A stretch of DNA of 64,000 bases from an uncultured Clostridia bacterium (GTDB lineage Bacteria; Bacillota; Clostridia; Christensenellales; Borkfalkiaceae), in contig CAMRTO010000003.1 in NCBI GenBank assembly GCA_947053655.1, positions 1 to 64,000 on the forward strand. Reading direction: 5' to 3'. Position numbers and translations under genes: made by a program. A model generated the notes under the pieces. It searched no databases and had not been told where the DNA came from. It saw only the letters and a program-made list of their open reading frames with translations. This document shows positions 48,702 to 58,660 of this stretch, piece by piece. Within the stretch, counting starts at the first letter, position 1, and each line of letters starts with the position of its first letter.

Positions 48702-49964
48702 ATGGATAAAAGGACTTGCGATTATACTGACGGTTTTCCCGTATGGGACAAGTCTATGAAAGCCACGCATACAATTTTAATGCCGGACATGCTGCCGTGG
48801 CACTTCCGCATAATGCAGGAGGTACTTAAAAGCGAAGGCTATAACGTGGAGCTTTTGAAAAACCGTACGCGCACGGTTGTCGACGAAGGATTGAAGCACG
48901 TGCATAACGATACGTGTTATCCCTGCCTTTGTATCGTCGGGCAGTATATAGACGCATTGAAAAGCGGAAAATACGACCCAAACAAGACCGCGCTTATGAT
49001 AACGCAGACGGGCGGAGGCTGCCGCGCTTCGAATTACATTCCTCTTATAAGAAAAGCGGTGGCAAACGAATTCCCCGCGGTTCCCGTACTGTCGGTAAAT
49101 TTTTCGGGGTTGGAGAAAAAGTCTTCCATGCCCGTCGGCGTAAAGCTGCTTTCGAGACTTGCTTTGGCGGTTTTATACGGCGACAGTATTATGTGGTGCT
49201 ACAATCAAACCAAGCCGTACGAGCAGGAATCGGGTGCCGCGGACGCCGCGCGCGACAGGGCGTTCTATGCGGTGGTAAGACGCATAAAAAAGGGCGGATA
49301 TTCCAAATATAAAAAAATAAACCGTGAAATAATTGCCGAATTTGCGTCGGTAAAACGCGTTCGAGAGAAAAAACCCAAGGTGGGAATAGTCGGCGAAATT
49401 TACGTAAAATATGCGCCGCTCGGCAATAACGATCTGGAAAAATTTCTCATTTCGGAGGGGTGCGAACCCGTTCTGCCCGCGCTTATGGACTTTGTAATGT
49501 ACTGTATTATAAACGTAGTCAACGACAGAAAGCTTTACGGGCATAAGCCCGCGACGGCGTTTGTATACAATATAGTTTACAAACTGCTTAAACGTATGCA
49601 GAAAAACGTTATAAAGCAGTTTGAAGAAGACGGCTCTTTCGAGCCCGTGCATGACTTCGAAAGTCTGAGGGGCTATGCAGACAAGGTTTTGAATCAAGGC
49701 GTTAAGATGGGCGAGGGGTGGCTTATACCCGCAGAGATGGCGGCGCTTGCGGAAACCGGCGTGCCGAATATAGTCTGCGCACAGCCGTTCGGGTGTCTGC
49801 CGAACCATATTGCGGGCAAAGGCGCCATGCGCACGCTTAAAACGCTGTATCCCGACGCAAATATCGTGGCGGTGGATTACGACCCTTCTGCAACGAAGGT
49901 CAATCAGGAAAACAGAATAAAGCTTATGATTGCCGCCGCAAAGGAAAAAGCGGCAGACTGTTAA
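48702..49964 (+). CDS. 2-hydroxyacyl-CoA dehydratase-like protein
   Basis: NDTCYPCLCIVGQYIDAL, TQTGGGCRASNYI, CAQPFGCLPNHIAGKGAMRTL. Confidence 0.87.
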   Translation: MDKRTCDYTDGFPVWDKSMKATHTILMPDMLPWHFRIMQEVLKSEGYNVELLKNRTRTVVDEGLKHVHNDTCYPCLCIVGQYIDALKSGKYDPNKTALMITQTGGGCRASNYIPLIRKAVANEFPAVPVLSVNFSGLEKKSSMPVGVKLLSRLALAVLYGDSIMWCYNQTKPYEQESGAADAARDRAFYAVVRRIKKGGYSKYKKINREIIAEFASVKRVREKKPKVGIVGEIYVKYAPLGNNDLEKFLISEGCEPVLPALMDFVMYCIINVVNDRKLYGHKPATAFVYNIVYKLLKRMQKNVIKQFEEDGSFEPVHDFESLRGYADKVLNQGVKMGEGWLIPAEMAALAETGVPNIVCAQPFGCLPNHIAGKGAMRTLKTLYPDANIVAVDYDPSATKVNQENRIKLMIAAAKEKAADC

Positions 49965-49975
49965 AATAATTAAGC

Positions 49976-50004
49976 GCGCCCGCGGACTTTAAGTCCGCGG
50001 GCGC
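49976..50004. terminator. Bidirectional terminator
   Basis: gcgcccgcggactttaagtccgcgggcgc. Confidence 0.85.
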
Positions 50005-50028
50005 TTTAAGAAACCGTTTGTTATGTAT

Positions 50029-50562
50029 TTACTTTATGAGAGTATAAGTTTCGTTGAAATCACGCCGCTGCTTTTCGCGCAGAGGATATCCGTCCGCCTT
50101 ATAGCCCAAAGCGATAATAAGGGGGAAGCGCGTTCCCTGCGGCAGATTTAAAAACTCCGCAATTCCCTTTTCGTCGCGCAGTCCTATAATACAGCTTTGC
50201 ACGCCCTCGCTTTCGGCGGCAAGCGCTATGTAGGCGGAAAGAATGCCCACGTCGTTAGCTATAAATTCCGCATTGGATATAACCTTGTCGCCGCGCCTTA
50301 TTTCCACGGGCGCAAGCTGTTGTATTACGATGAACGCGGCACATTCGTCCGCCCATGCGTTTCTTCCGTAAGGCTGAACGTTCACGGCAAATTTTTTCGC
50401 TTTTTCTCCGCTGACCGCATACATCTTATAGGGTTGCGCGTTGACGGCGGAGGGGGCATAAGTAGCAAGGCGGCATATGCGTTTAAGCGTTTCGTCGTCT
50501 ATTTGTCTGTTTTCGTATTCGCGCGTGCTTTGCCGCGCCGCAAAAAGTTTTTCAAGCTCCAT
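50029..50562 (-). CDS. Nitroreductase family protein
   Basis: LFAARQSTREYENRQI, LATYAPSAVNAQPYKMYAVSG, FLNLPQGTRFPLIIALGY. Confidence 0.92.
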   Translation of the reverse strand: MELEKLFAARQSTREYENRQIDDETLKRICRLATYAPSAVNAQPYKMYAVSGEKAKKFAVNVQPYGRNAWADECAAFIVIQQLAPVEIRRGDKVISNAEFIANDVGILSAYIALAAESEGVQSCIIGLRDEKGIAEFLNLPQGTRFPLIIALGYKADGYPLREKQRRDFNETYTLIK

Positions 50563-50584
50563 ATAAATACCTCTCTTATAAAAG

Positions 50585-50617
50585 AAACGGCGTAGGTAAT
50601 TTTTCCTGCGCCGTTTT
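50585..50617 (-). terminator. Terminator downstream of tkt
   Basis: aaacggcgtaggtaatttttcctgcgccgtttt. Confidence 0.7.
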
Positions 50618-50630
50618 ATCGGTTGTGCGT

Positions 50631-52613
50631 TTAATCGTTTTGCGCGTTTCTTATGGAAAGCTTCGCCTTTTCGACGACGGTATCTTTCGTAAATCCGAAG
50701 TGCTCGAAAAGTAAGTTTGCCGGCGCGGACGTGCCGAACGACTTCATGGCTATCACTTCACCGTAATCCTTCGAGTATTTGTACCAGGCGAAGTGCGAAG
50801 CCGCTTCCACGCAAACCCTTGCCTTTACCGCCCTGGGAAGTACAAACTCTTTGTATTCTTCGGTTTGCTTTTCAAACTCCTCCATGCAGGGCATCGAAAC
50901 GACGCGCGCCTTTATTCCCTGCTCCGCAAGCGCTTGCGCCGCGTCGGTGCAAAGCTCTATTTCCGAGCCGGTGCCTATTAAAAGCACGTCGGGCATGCCG
51001 CCGCAGTCCTCTAATATATATCCGCCGGTCAAAGCTTTTATTCCCGAACCGCGGTTCTGCGGCAGATTTTGTCTGGAAAGAACTATAACGGTGGGCGAGT
51101 TCTGCGTGAACGCGGAAATGTAAGCCGCCGCCGTTTCCTTACCGTCGCAAGGACGGAAAACTTTAATATTCGGTATCGAACGGAGTGCGATAAGCTGTTC
51201 CACGGGCTGATGCGTGGGTCCGTCCTCTCCGACGCCGATAGAGTCGTGCGTCATGACGTAGATAACGGGGATATTCATAAGCGCGCTCATCCTTATGCCG
51301 CCCTTCATGTAGTCGGAGAAGGAGAAGAAGGTAGAGCATACGATTCTGAGTCCGCCGTGAAGCTGTATGCCGTTGCAAATAGCCGCCATGGCATGCTCGC
51401 GTATGCCGAAGTGGATATTGCAGCCCAGTCTGTTGTCGGGCGAAAAGTAACCTTTGCCTTTAAGCTCTGTCTTGGTGGAGGGGGAGAGGTCTGCCGAACC
51501 CGACATGAGGTTGGGCATAAACTCCGCTATTCTGTTTAAAATTTTTCCGCCGGAAGCTCTCGTGGCTTCGGGCTTGTCAAAGTTGAAAAGCTCCGGCATG
51601 TCGTTGAAATCGGGATCGGTGCCCGACATAAATTTTTTGTATTTTGCGGCAAGGTCGGGATATTCGCGTTCGTATTTTGCAAACAGCGCGTTCCATTCCG
51701 CTTCCTTTTCAAGCTTTTTCTCCGCAATGGCGGCGCAGTGTTCTTTTACGTCGTCGGGTACGCAGAAAGGCTCCTCCGTCCAGCCGAAAAACCGCTTTGT
51801 CTTTGCCAGATTGTCCGCACCCATGGGCGCGCCGTGCACGTCCGCCGTGTCCGCAAGGGGAGAACCGTAGCCTATTATCGAGCGGCAAATTATTATGGAA
51901 GGTCTCGTTAAATCGCTTTTCGCGCGGTCTATCGCGGCTTTAAGCATGCTAAGGTTGTTGGCGTCGCTTACGCGTATTACCTGCCAACCTTGCGCGGCAA
52001 AGCGCGTGGCGGGGTCTTCTGAGAAGGTCGAGGAAATTTTACCCTCGATAGTAATATCGTTCTTATCGTAAAGGAGAATAAGCTTGCCAAGCTTTTGCGT
52101 CCCCGCGAAGGAGCAAGCCTCGTAACCCATTCCTTCTTCCAGACAGCCGTCGCCGCACAAAACGTAGGTGAAGTGGTCTACAACCGGATAGTCGGGCTTG
52201 TTGAACATAGCCGCAAGGTGCGCTTCCGCAACGGCAAAGCCGACCGCATTGCCCAGTCCCTGTCCCAGAGGACCCGTGGAGGTTTCCACGCCGTCCGTCT
52301 TGCCGTATTCTGGATGCCCCGGCGTTTTGGAGCCGAGCTGTCTGAAATTCATTAAATCTTCCTTGCTTACGTCATAGCAGAACAGGTGTAGGAGGGAGTA
52401 TAAGAGCATAGACCCGTGTCCCGCAGACAGAATAAATCTGTCGCGGTTGTCCCATTTGGGGTTTTTGTAGCTGAAATTCAGAAATTCCGCAAACAGCTCG
52501 TACCCTATGGGCGCCGCGCCCATACAAATACCGGGGTGACCGGAGTTCGCTTTCTGGATAGCTTCCGCGGAAAGTATCCTTATTGTGTCAACGCTCTTAT
52601 TGGCAACAGACAT
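50631..52613 (-). CDS. tkt: Transketolase
   Basis: SGHPGICMGAAPIGYELF, LCGDGCLEEGMGYEA, HDSIGVGEDGPTHQPVEQL. Confidence 0.98.
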   Translation of the reverse strand: MSVANKSVDTIRILSAEAIQKANSGHPGICMGAAPIGYELFAEFLNFSYKNPKWDNRDRFILSAGHGSMLLYSLLHLFCYDVSKEDLMNFRQLGSKTPGHPEYGKTDGVETSTGPLGQGLGNAVGFAVAEAHLAAMFNKPDYPVVDHFTYVLCGDGCLEEGMGYEACSFAGTQKLGKLILLYDKNDITIEGKISSTFSEDPATRFAAQGWQVIRVSDANNLSMLKAAIDRAKSDLTRPSIIICRSIIGYGSPLADTADVHGAPMGADNLAKTKRFFGWTEEPFCVPDDVKEHCAAIAEKKLEKEAEWNALFAKYEREYPDLAAKYKKFMSGTDPDFNDMPELFNFDKPEATRASGGKILNRIAEFMPNLMSGSADLSPSTKTELKGKGYFSPDNRLGCNIHFGIREHAMAAICNGIQLHGGLRIVCSTFFSFSDYMKGGIRMSALMNIPVIYVMTHDSIGVGEDGPTHQPVEQLIALRSIPNIKVFRPCDGKETAAAYISAFTQNSPTVIVLSRQNLPQNRGSGIKALTGGYILEDCGGMPDVLLIGTGSEIELCTDAAQALAEQGIKARVVSMPCMEEFEKQTEEYKEFVLPRAVKARVCVEAASHFAWYKYSKDYGEVIAMKSFGTSAPANLLFEHFGFTKDTVVEKAKLSIRNAQND

Positions 52614-52623
52614 ATTTTTCTCC

Positions 52624-54126
52624 TTAATTTTTATCTGTAAATTTTTTTAAATTTTCGGTGTTGAGAAAGGCGTAATTTTTTAAAACGGCGTAAAGCCGTT
52701 CCGCCATAATTTTGTTTCCGCCTGCTGAGTTGCTTTCAAAGTTTATAGGCATTACGGGGTCGTGAACGCTCATTCTCACAAGCGTCCAGCCGTCGCCGCT
52801 GTCCTTCGGGAAGTTCAGGCGCGCGCCCTCGTAATTTTCACAGGCAAGCGTAAATCCGTTTTCGCCGCCTGCCGCGCGTTTTAAATGCTCTATTACTTCC
52901 GCGCCCTCGTTTTTAAAGTCGCGGCTGTTTGCGTTGAAGGATATGCGTATTTCGTCCTCCTCGCAAGGCTCTTTAAGTCCGGAAATAAGGGAGGATATCC
53001 CGCCCTCTTGTTCTGCAAGGCAAATAATAATTTTCGTTATAAGGTAAGCGCCGTCGTCCAGAAAATAGTTTTCCTTAAAAGCGGCGTGACCGGAGGTTTC
53101 CATGGCAAGGGGGGAGTACACGCCTTTTTCGTTCAGCTCCACGCACTTGTCTATTACGTTTTTATATCCGCGTTTAAATCTTAAATGCCTGCCGCCGAGA
53201 CCTTCGATAAATTCGGTCAGACCGTCGCTTGTAACGCTGTCGGTCACAACTGTGCCCGCCCTGTCCTTTAACAGTATTGCCGAAACAAGCGCAATTAAGC
53301 GGTTTCTGTTAATTTCGTTGCCGTAGCGGTCCACGACGCCCGCCCTGTCCACGTCGGTGTCGAAAATTATTCCGAGGTCGGCGCCGTGCTTTATAACGGC
53401 GCTTTGCAGACTGCCCATTGCGCCCCTGTCCTCGGGGTTGGGTATATGGTTCGGAAACGTGCCGTCGGGGTCGAGAAACTGGCTTCCGTCGGTATTCGCG
53501 CCCAAAGGCTTTAAAACCTTTTCCGCAAAAAATCCGCCTGCGCCGTTGCCCGCGTCGACTATTATTTTTTTGCCGAGCAGGGGTCGGTCGCCGCCGCACC
53601 TTTCGCGCACGCAGTCCACAAGCTGAGACGAGTATTCGTCCATAAAACTCTTTTCGGCATAATCGCCGTCGCCGGAAAGGAAATCCCCTCTTTCGGCAAT
53701 CTCGAGTATCTCGTCGATATCGGCTGAGGAAAGCCCGCCGTCGGGCGTGAAAAATTTAAGCCCGTTTCTGTCGTACGGCAAATGCGAAGCGGTTACCATA
53801 ATGCTTGCGTCGCACCGAAGGTCGGATTTTTTTAAAAGTATGAACATGGAAGGCGTGGAGGAAAGCCCCGTATACAGCATATCGCTCCCGCTTGAAAGCA
53901 AGCCCTTTTTTACGCATTTCAATATGCGCGGGGCGGAAACTCTGCTGTCGTTGCCGACGGCTATTTTAAATTTTCTTCCGCCTGTTTTTAAGGACAGCCA
54001 TTTTACAAACGCCCTGCTTACCGCCGTTACCGCTTCGTCCGTAAGCGTTATGCGGGATTTTCCTTCTACCGCAACGCCGCGAACGTCGGTTCCGCTTTTA
54101 AGTTGTTTAAACCCATTCAAGCACAT
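52624..54126 (-). CDS. Phosphomannomutase/phosphoglucomutase
   Basis: SGTDVRGVAVE, TASHLPYDRNGLKFF, DTDVDRAGVVD, ALAMETSGHAAFKE-type motif. Confidence 0.95.
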   Translation of the reverse strand: MCLNGFKQLKSGTDVRGVAVEGKSRITLTDEAVTAVSRAFVKWLSLKTGGRKFKIAVGNDSRVSAPRILKCVKKGLLSSGSDMLYTGLSSTPSMFILLKKSDLRCDASIMVTASHLPYDRNGLKFFTPDGGLSSADIDEILEIAERGDFLSGDGDYAEKSFMDEYSSQLVDCVRERCGGDRPLLGKKIIVDAGNGAGGFFAEKVLKPLGANTDGSQFLDPDGTFPNHIPNPEDRGAMGSLQSAVIKHGADLGIIFDTDVDRAGVVDRYGNEINRNRLIALVSAILLKDRAGTVVTDSVTSDGLTEFIEGLGGRHLRFKRGYKNVIDKCVELNEKGVYSPLAMETSGHAAFKENYFLDDGAYLITKIIICLAEQEGGISSLISGLKEPCEEDEIRISFNANSRDFKNEGAEVIEHLKRAAGGENGFTLACENYEGARLNFPKDSGDGWTLVRMSVHDPVMPINFESNSAGGNKIMAERLYAVLKNYAFLNTENLKKFTDKN

Positions 54127-54267
54127 ATATTGTAATTATACAATATAACGGCGCGTTTTACAAGTGTTTGCGGTTGCTAAATTTTGATAATTTGTCCGCA
54201 AAACATTTTGTTTTTGTCCGTCGTTATGGTATAATGCTTGATAATCAGATTTTTTCCAAGGTGGAGT

Positions 54268-55695
54268 ATGGGTAAAGAAAACTTCGTAGAACAGATTGCG
54301 GATATAGAAAAGGATTTCCCTCAGTGGTATACAGACGTTGTAATTAAAACAAAGCTTGTGGATTACGGGCCCGTCAAGGGCACAATGGTAATACGCCCTT
54401 ACGGTTATGCCGTATGGGAAAATATTCAGTCGGAGCTTAACGCCCGTTTTAAAGAGTGCGGTTACGAAAACGCCTATTTCCCCCTGCTTATCCCCATGAG
54501 TTTTTTTACCAAGGAGGCGGAGCATGTGGAGGGGTTCGCGCCCGAGGTTGCGGTCGTTACGCACGCGGGCGGCGAAGAACTGTCCGAGCCTTTGGCAATA
54601 CGCCCCACGTCGGAAACTATTATTGGCAACATGTATTCCAAATGGTTGCAGTCCTACCGCGAACTGCCCATTAAAATAAACCAGTGGGCAAATGTAATGC
54701 GTTGGGAAAAGACTACGCGTCCCTTTTTAAGAACATCTGAATTTTTATGGCATGAGGGACATTCCGCATATGCCACTGCGGAGGAAGCGGAAGCCGAAAC
54801 TATGAAAATGCTTGAAGTTTATAAGGAGTTTGCGGAAAACGTTTTGGCAATTCCCGTAATCTGCGGCAGAAAGACCGAAAAGGAAAAATTTGCCGGCGCA
54901 GTAGCGACGTACGGTATGGAAGCCATGATGAAGGACGGCAAAAGTCTGCAATCGGGCACTACGCACTTCCTCGGACAGAATTTTGCAAAAGCTTTCGATA
55001 TAAAATTTCTCGACAAAGACGGCGCGCAGAAATATGCGCACACGATGAGCTTCGGCGTGTCGACGCGTCTTATAGGCGCGCTTATCATGGCGCACGGCGA
55101 CGGCAGGGGACTTGTTCTGCCTCCGCCCGTCGCGCCCGTACAGGCTGTGATAATCCCCATTGCCGCTAAAAAGGGCGGCGTTGCAGAAGCATGTCAGGCA
55201 GTAAAAGAAAAGCTGGAAAAAGCGGGCATCCGCGTGAAGTTCGACGATACGGACAGCTCGCCCGGGTGGAAGTTTAACGAGTGGGAAATGAAAGGCGTTC
55301 CCCTTCGGATAGAATTAGGTCCGCGCGACATAGAGGAGGGCAAAGCGCTTATTTGCCGCCGTGACACTTTGGAAAAGACCGCATACCCGCTTGACGGGCT
55401 GGATAAAACGGTGAAGCAGCTTTTAGAGGTTATACGTAAAGACATGTTGGAGGCGGCGCGTAAACGCCGCGACGGACATATTGTCTATGCGGATGATCTG
55501 GACGGAATTTTAAACGGCGTGGAAAGCGGAAACTTCGTTAAAGCAGGGTGGTGCGGTTGCCGCGCATGCGAGGACGAGGTAAAGACAAAAACAGCCGCCA
55601 CCGCCAGAGTGTTTGCCGAAGGCGAAACAAGCAAGGTTTGCGCCGTCTGCGGCAAAAAAGCTGAGCACACCGTAATATTCGCAAGAGCTTACTGA
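54268..55695 (+). CDS. proS: Proline--tRNA ligase (eukaryote/archaeal-type, ProS type 3)
   Basis: MGKENFVEQIADIEKDFPQWYTDVVIKTKLVDYGPVKGTMVIRPYGYAVWE; RPTSET; WCGCRACEDEVK C-terminal zinc domain. Confidence 0.97.
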   Translation: MGKENFVEQIADIEKDFPQWYTDVVIKTKLVDYGPVKGTMVIRPYGYAVWENIQSELNARFKECGYENAYFPLLIPMSFFTKEAEHVEGFAPEVAVVTHAGGEELSEPLAIRPTSETIIGNMYSKWLQSYRELPIKINQWANVMRWEKTTRPFLRTSEFLWHEGHSAYATAEEAEAETMKMLEVYKEFAENVLAIPVICGRKTEKEKFAGAVATYGMEAMMKDGKSLQSGTTHFLGQNFAKAFDIKFLDKDGAQKYAHTMSFGVSTRLIGALIMAHGDGRGLVLPPPVAPVQAVIIPIAAKKGGVAEACQAVKEKLEKAGIRVKFDDTDSSPGWKFNEWEMKGVPLRIELGPRDIEEGKALICRRDTLEKTAYPLDGLDKTVKQLLEVIRKDMLEAARKRRDGHIVYADDLDGILNGVESGNFVKAGWCGCRACEDEVKTKTAATARVFAEGETSKVCAVCGKKAEHTVIFARAY

Positions 55696-55714
55696 TTGTT
55701 AAGGGGTAGAGACG

Positions 55715-56743
55715 TTGTATATACCTGTACCGTATCACATAGCGGGGGGCTGTATTTACGCCTGTTTGCTTATAATCTGCATACTTGCTTTGTTTTACGG
55801 GTTCCGTGCGCGGAGAAACGTAAAAAAAGAAAAGATAACCTCGCTTCCGCGGGGTTTTTCTCCTTTGGATATCCAGAGAATTTTTATCGGAAAAACGTAT
55901 CCGGGGAAACTTACGCGCGCCCTCATAGTTCATTGGGCCCGTCTCGGCTATATCCGCGTGAAATACGCCGGCAGGTATAAGGTCAAGCTTGTCCGTCTGA
56001 AATTTCCGCCCGTTCATGACAATGAAAAAGCCGTGTTTTTCGACCGCGGCACATACGTGCGCGAAAGAGATATTTTCTGCGAATTGTTTGCGCGCAAGGG
56101 CGCCGCAATCACGGTAAGCTTAAATAAACCGCTTATTACTTCCGCCCGGGCGAAATCAATCGATTATGATTATGCCGCGCGCGAGGACGAGGGGGTTTAT
56201 TCGACGAAACACTATAAACTGAAGGTTTTAACGTTTGTTTTATCCTTTATGCCTGTCTTTATCTGTTCGCTGTATTTTTGTTTTACGAATTCGTTTATGA
56301 TGATAATTCCTCCGTTCGCAATACTCATAGGCATGTTCGTTTTAAGATTTATAAAGGGAATTCCGTTTTTTTTCAGGCTCGTATGGAGCTCGGTTTGGAT
56401 AGGCGCGGGCTTGGCGATGATTATCGTAAGCTTTCACAACATGTTCGATCCGCTACTGTTGGGTTATGCGTCGATAGTTATTCTTTTTCTCGGCTCTTTC
56501 GTTTTGGTAAGATTCATTGACCACCGCGTAAAAAATAATCTTTCCGATTATTCGGACCTCGTTAATTTCAGAAAATTTCTGCTGTTTTCGGGTAAAGATA
56601 AACTTTCTTCGGTCGATTATTACGAAGTTTTGCCCTATTTATACGCGTTCAATATAAAGCCTCTCGTAAAACGTAAATTTGCAACGGACGTGCTGCCTGA
56701 CTGGTTTGAAAGCGAAGACGGTAAAAGGGTGAGCCTGTTGTGA
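55715..56743 (+). CDS. DUF2207-C-terminal-like membrane protein, copy 1
   Basis: SPLDIQRIFIGKTYPGKLTRALIVHWARLGYIRVK; shared layout with next gene. Confidence 0.72.
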   Translation: MYIPVPYHIAGGCIYACLLIICILALFYGFRARRNVKKEKITSLPRGFSPLDIQRIFIGKTYPGKLTRALIVHWARLGYIRVKYAGRYKVKLVRLKFPPVHDNEKAVFFDRGTYVRERDIFCELFARKGAAITVSLNKPLITSARAKSIDYDYAAREDEGVYSTKHYKLKVLTFVLSFMPVFICSLYFCFTNSFMMIIPPFAILIGMFVLRFIKGIPFFFRLVWSSVWIGAGLAMIIVSFHNMFDPLLLGYASIVILFLGSFVLVRFIDHRVKNNLSDYSDLVNFRKFLLFSGKDKLSSVDYYEVLPYLYAFNIKPLVKRKFATDVLPDWFESEDGKRVSLL

Positions 56744-57804
56744 TTTTGGAAAATATAATAGTCGCCTCCTTTTTCATCGCTACGGCGTTTTTATTTCCCG
56801 TTATCGCTTGTATAACAGGCGCGGTTAAAAAAAGAAAAGCAGTAAAACCTATGGAATACGTTCCTCCGCCCGGCGCGTCGCCCGTAGATTTTCTTATTCA
56901 GTATTACGGAGCTTCGGCAGAGCCGCGTGAAATTTTTAATCCGCTTATGCTTTACTGGGCGGAGCGCGGATTTATCACCGTAGAAGAAGACTGCAAACGC
57001 GGACTGAAGCTTACGAAAATAAAGGACTTGGAGCGCCCGAAAAGTAAGGACGGTTTTAATCCCGACACGTTCGAAATAGAGAACAAACTTTTCGAAACTC
57101 TTTTCAAAGACGGTGACGACGTGTTTTACACTCTCGCCGCGCAGGGAAAATTTAAGTCCGATTACGAAAGTATCATGTCGGACTGTAAAAAACAGGCGAA
57201 AAAAATAACCGACGGAAAGTCCCGTAAAATAAAGATTGCAAGTCTGATTGTATCGTTTGCAACCCTGCTTATAATCGTTGCGGTAGTCGGTATTGCCACG
57301 GAAAATAAAGGGGTTATAATTTGCATTTTTCCGTGCGCTGCGATTTTAATGGCGAAACTCGCGTTCGGGTTTTCGGATAGGGACGGAGGTATACCTAAAG
57401 GTTCTGCCGCACGGTTTCTGCTCGTACCGTTTTTCTGTATGTTCGGCGGAGTGCCTATGGCGGCGGGGTTTATGTTTCTGCCTGTTTCGGCTGCGGCGGT
57501 TTTATTATCCGCTATGCTGTTCTGCGCCGTTACGGTATTTTTTGTTTCCGAAAAAATAGATATAAGAGACAACGCGCAGTTGAAATTTTACGCGCGCATT
57601 TGCGGTTTCAAGCAGTTTCTTCTTCTCGCGGAAAAAAGCAAGCTCGAAATGCTTGTAGAGGAAGATCCCCGCTATTTTTACAATATTCTACCTTATTGCT
57701 ACGTGCTTGACATAACCGAAAAATTAAAGCCCAAATTCGACCGCATAGCGCTCGACGGGCCCGCTTGGTATCTCGGCGAGCTGCGCGAAACTCTCATGTT
57801 TTAA
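56740..57804 (+). CDS. DUF2207-C-terminal-like membrane protein, copy 2
   Basis: SPVDFLIQYYGASAEPREIFNPLMLYWAERGFITVEE, C-terminal LAEKSKLEMLVEEDPRYFYNILPYCYVLDIT parallels copy 1 LFSGKDKLSSVDYYEVLPYLYAFNI. Confidence 0.75.
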   Translation: MILENIIVASFFIATAFLFPVIACITGAVKKRKAVKPMEYVPPPGASPVDFLIQYYGASAEPREIFNPLMLYWAERGFITVEEDCKRGLKLTKIKDLERPKSKDGFNPDTFEIENKLFETLFKDGDDVFYTLAAQGKFKSDYESIMSDCKKQAKKITDGKSRKIKIASLIVSFATLLIIVAVVGIATENKGVIICIFPCAAILMAKLAFGFSDRDGGIPKGSAARFLLVPFFCMFGGVPMAAGFMFLPVSAAAVLLSAMLFCAVTVFFVSEKIDIRDNAQLKFYARICGFKQFLLLAEKSKLEMLVEEDPRYFYNILPYCYVLDITEKLKPKFDRIALDGPAWYLGELRETLMF

Positions 57805-57816
57805 TAAAATATTTAC

Positions 57817-57845
57817 GGCGGCGCATAAATGCGCCGCCGCCTTTT
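57817..57845. terminator. Bidirectional terminator
   Basis: cggcggcgcataaatgcgccgccg then cctttt. Confidence 0.8.
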
Positions 57846-58644
57846 AATGTTTGTTTACGAATTTTTCTATAAGAGATATTACGCCGTACATTCCGCCCGC
57901 AAGCACGCACAGTATGAACGTTGCGGTCATTACAAGGTCAAGCTTGAAGACCTGACCGCCGTAAACTATCAGGTATCCCAGTCCCGCCTTGGATACGATG
58001 TATTCGCCCATAATAGAGCCTATCCAGGCAAGACCCACGGCAACCTTCAAGGTGTTCATAAGCGCGGGGAGGGAGGCGGGCATGATAAGCTTTCTCAGCG
58101 TCATTGCTTTGCTTGCGCCCATAGACCTCATAAGCAGAAGCTTTGTTTTGTCTACTTCTATAAAGCCCGCCAGCATATTCATTATGCAGACAATTACCGC
58201 AACGAAAACCGTCATGAAAATTATCGCTTCGTAACCGGTGCCTATCCATATGATAATAAGCGGACCGAGCGCGATTTTCGGCAGGGAATTAAGTACTACG
58301 ATATACGGCTCCATAATTTTGCGCACGCTGTCGCTTGCCCAAAGCACTATGGCTACGGCATAGCCCAAAACTACGGCTATTGCAAAGCCCGCAAGCGTTT
58401 CCATAAGTGTTATGCCGATATGGTAGAAAAGTTTGCCTTCCTTGTACAAATCCCCTATTGTTACCGCCACGCGCGAGGGCGAGCTTGTGATAAACGGGTC
58501 GACTATTTCAAGCTGCGCGCACAGCTCCCATATACCCAATATGGCTATAAGTATCAAAATGCGCGACAGCAATATAATTACTTTTTTGCGTTTTTGCTTT
58601 TTCAGATACGCGATATGCTCGCGTGAGTAGTTCACGTTTTTCAT
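57844..58644 (-). CDS. ABC transporter permease (SsuC/TauC/ThiX type)
   Basis: VVLNSLPKIALGPLIIIWIGTGYEAIIFM (EAA loop). Confidence 0.94.
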   Translation of the reverse strand: MKNVNYSREHIAYLKKQKRKKVIILLSRILILIAILGIWELCAQLEIVDPFITSSPSRVAVTIGDLYKEGKLFYHIGITLMETLAGFAIAVVLGYAVAIVLWASDSVRKIMEPYIVVLNSLPKIALGPLIIIWIGTGYEAIIFMTVFVAVIVCIMNMLAGFIEVDKTKLLLMRSMGASKAMTLRKLIMPASLPALMNTLKVAVGLAWIGSIMGEYIVSKAGLGYLIVYGGQVFKLDLVMTATFILCVLAGGMYGVISLIEKFVNKH

Positions 58645-58660
58645 AAGTTTACCGAATTGA

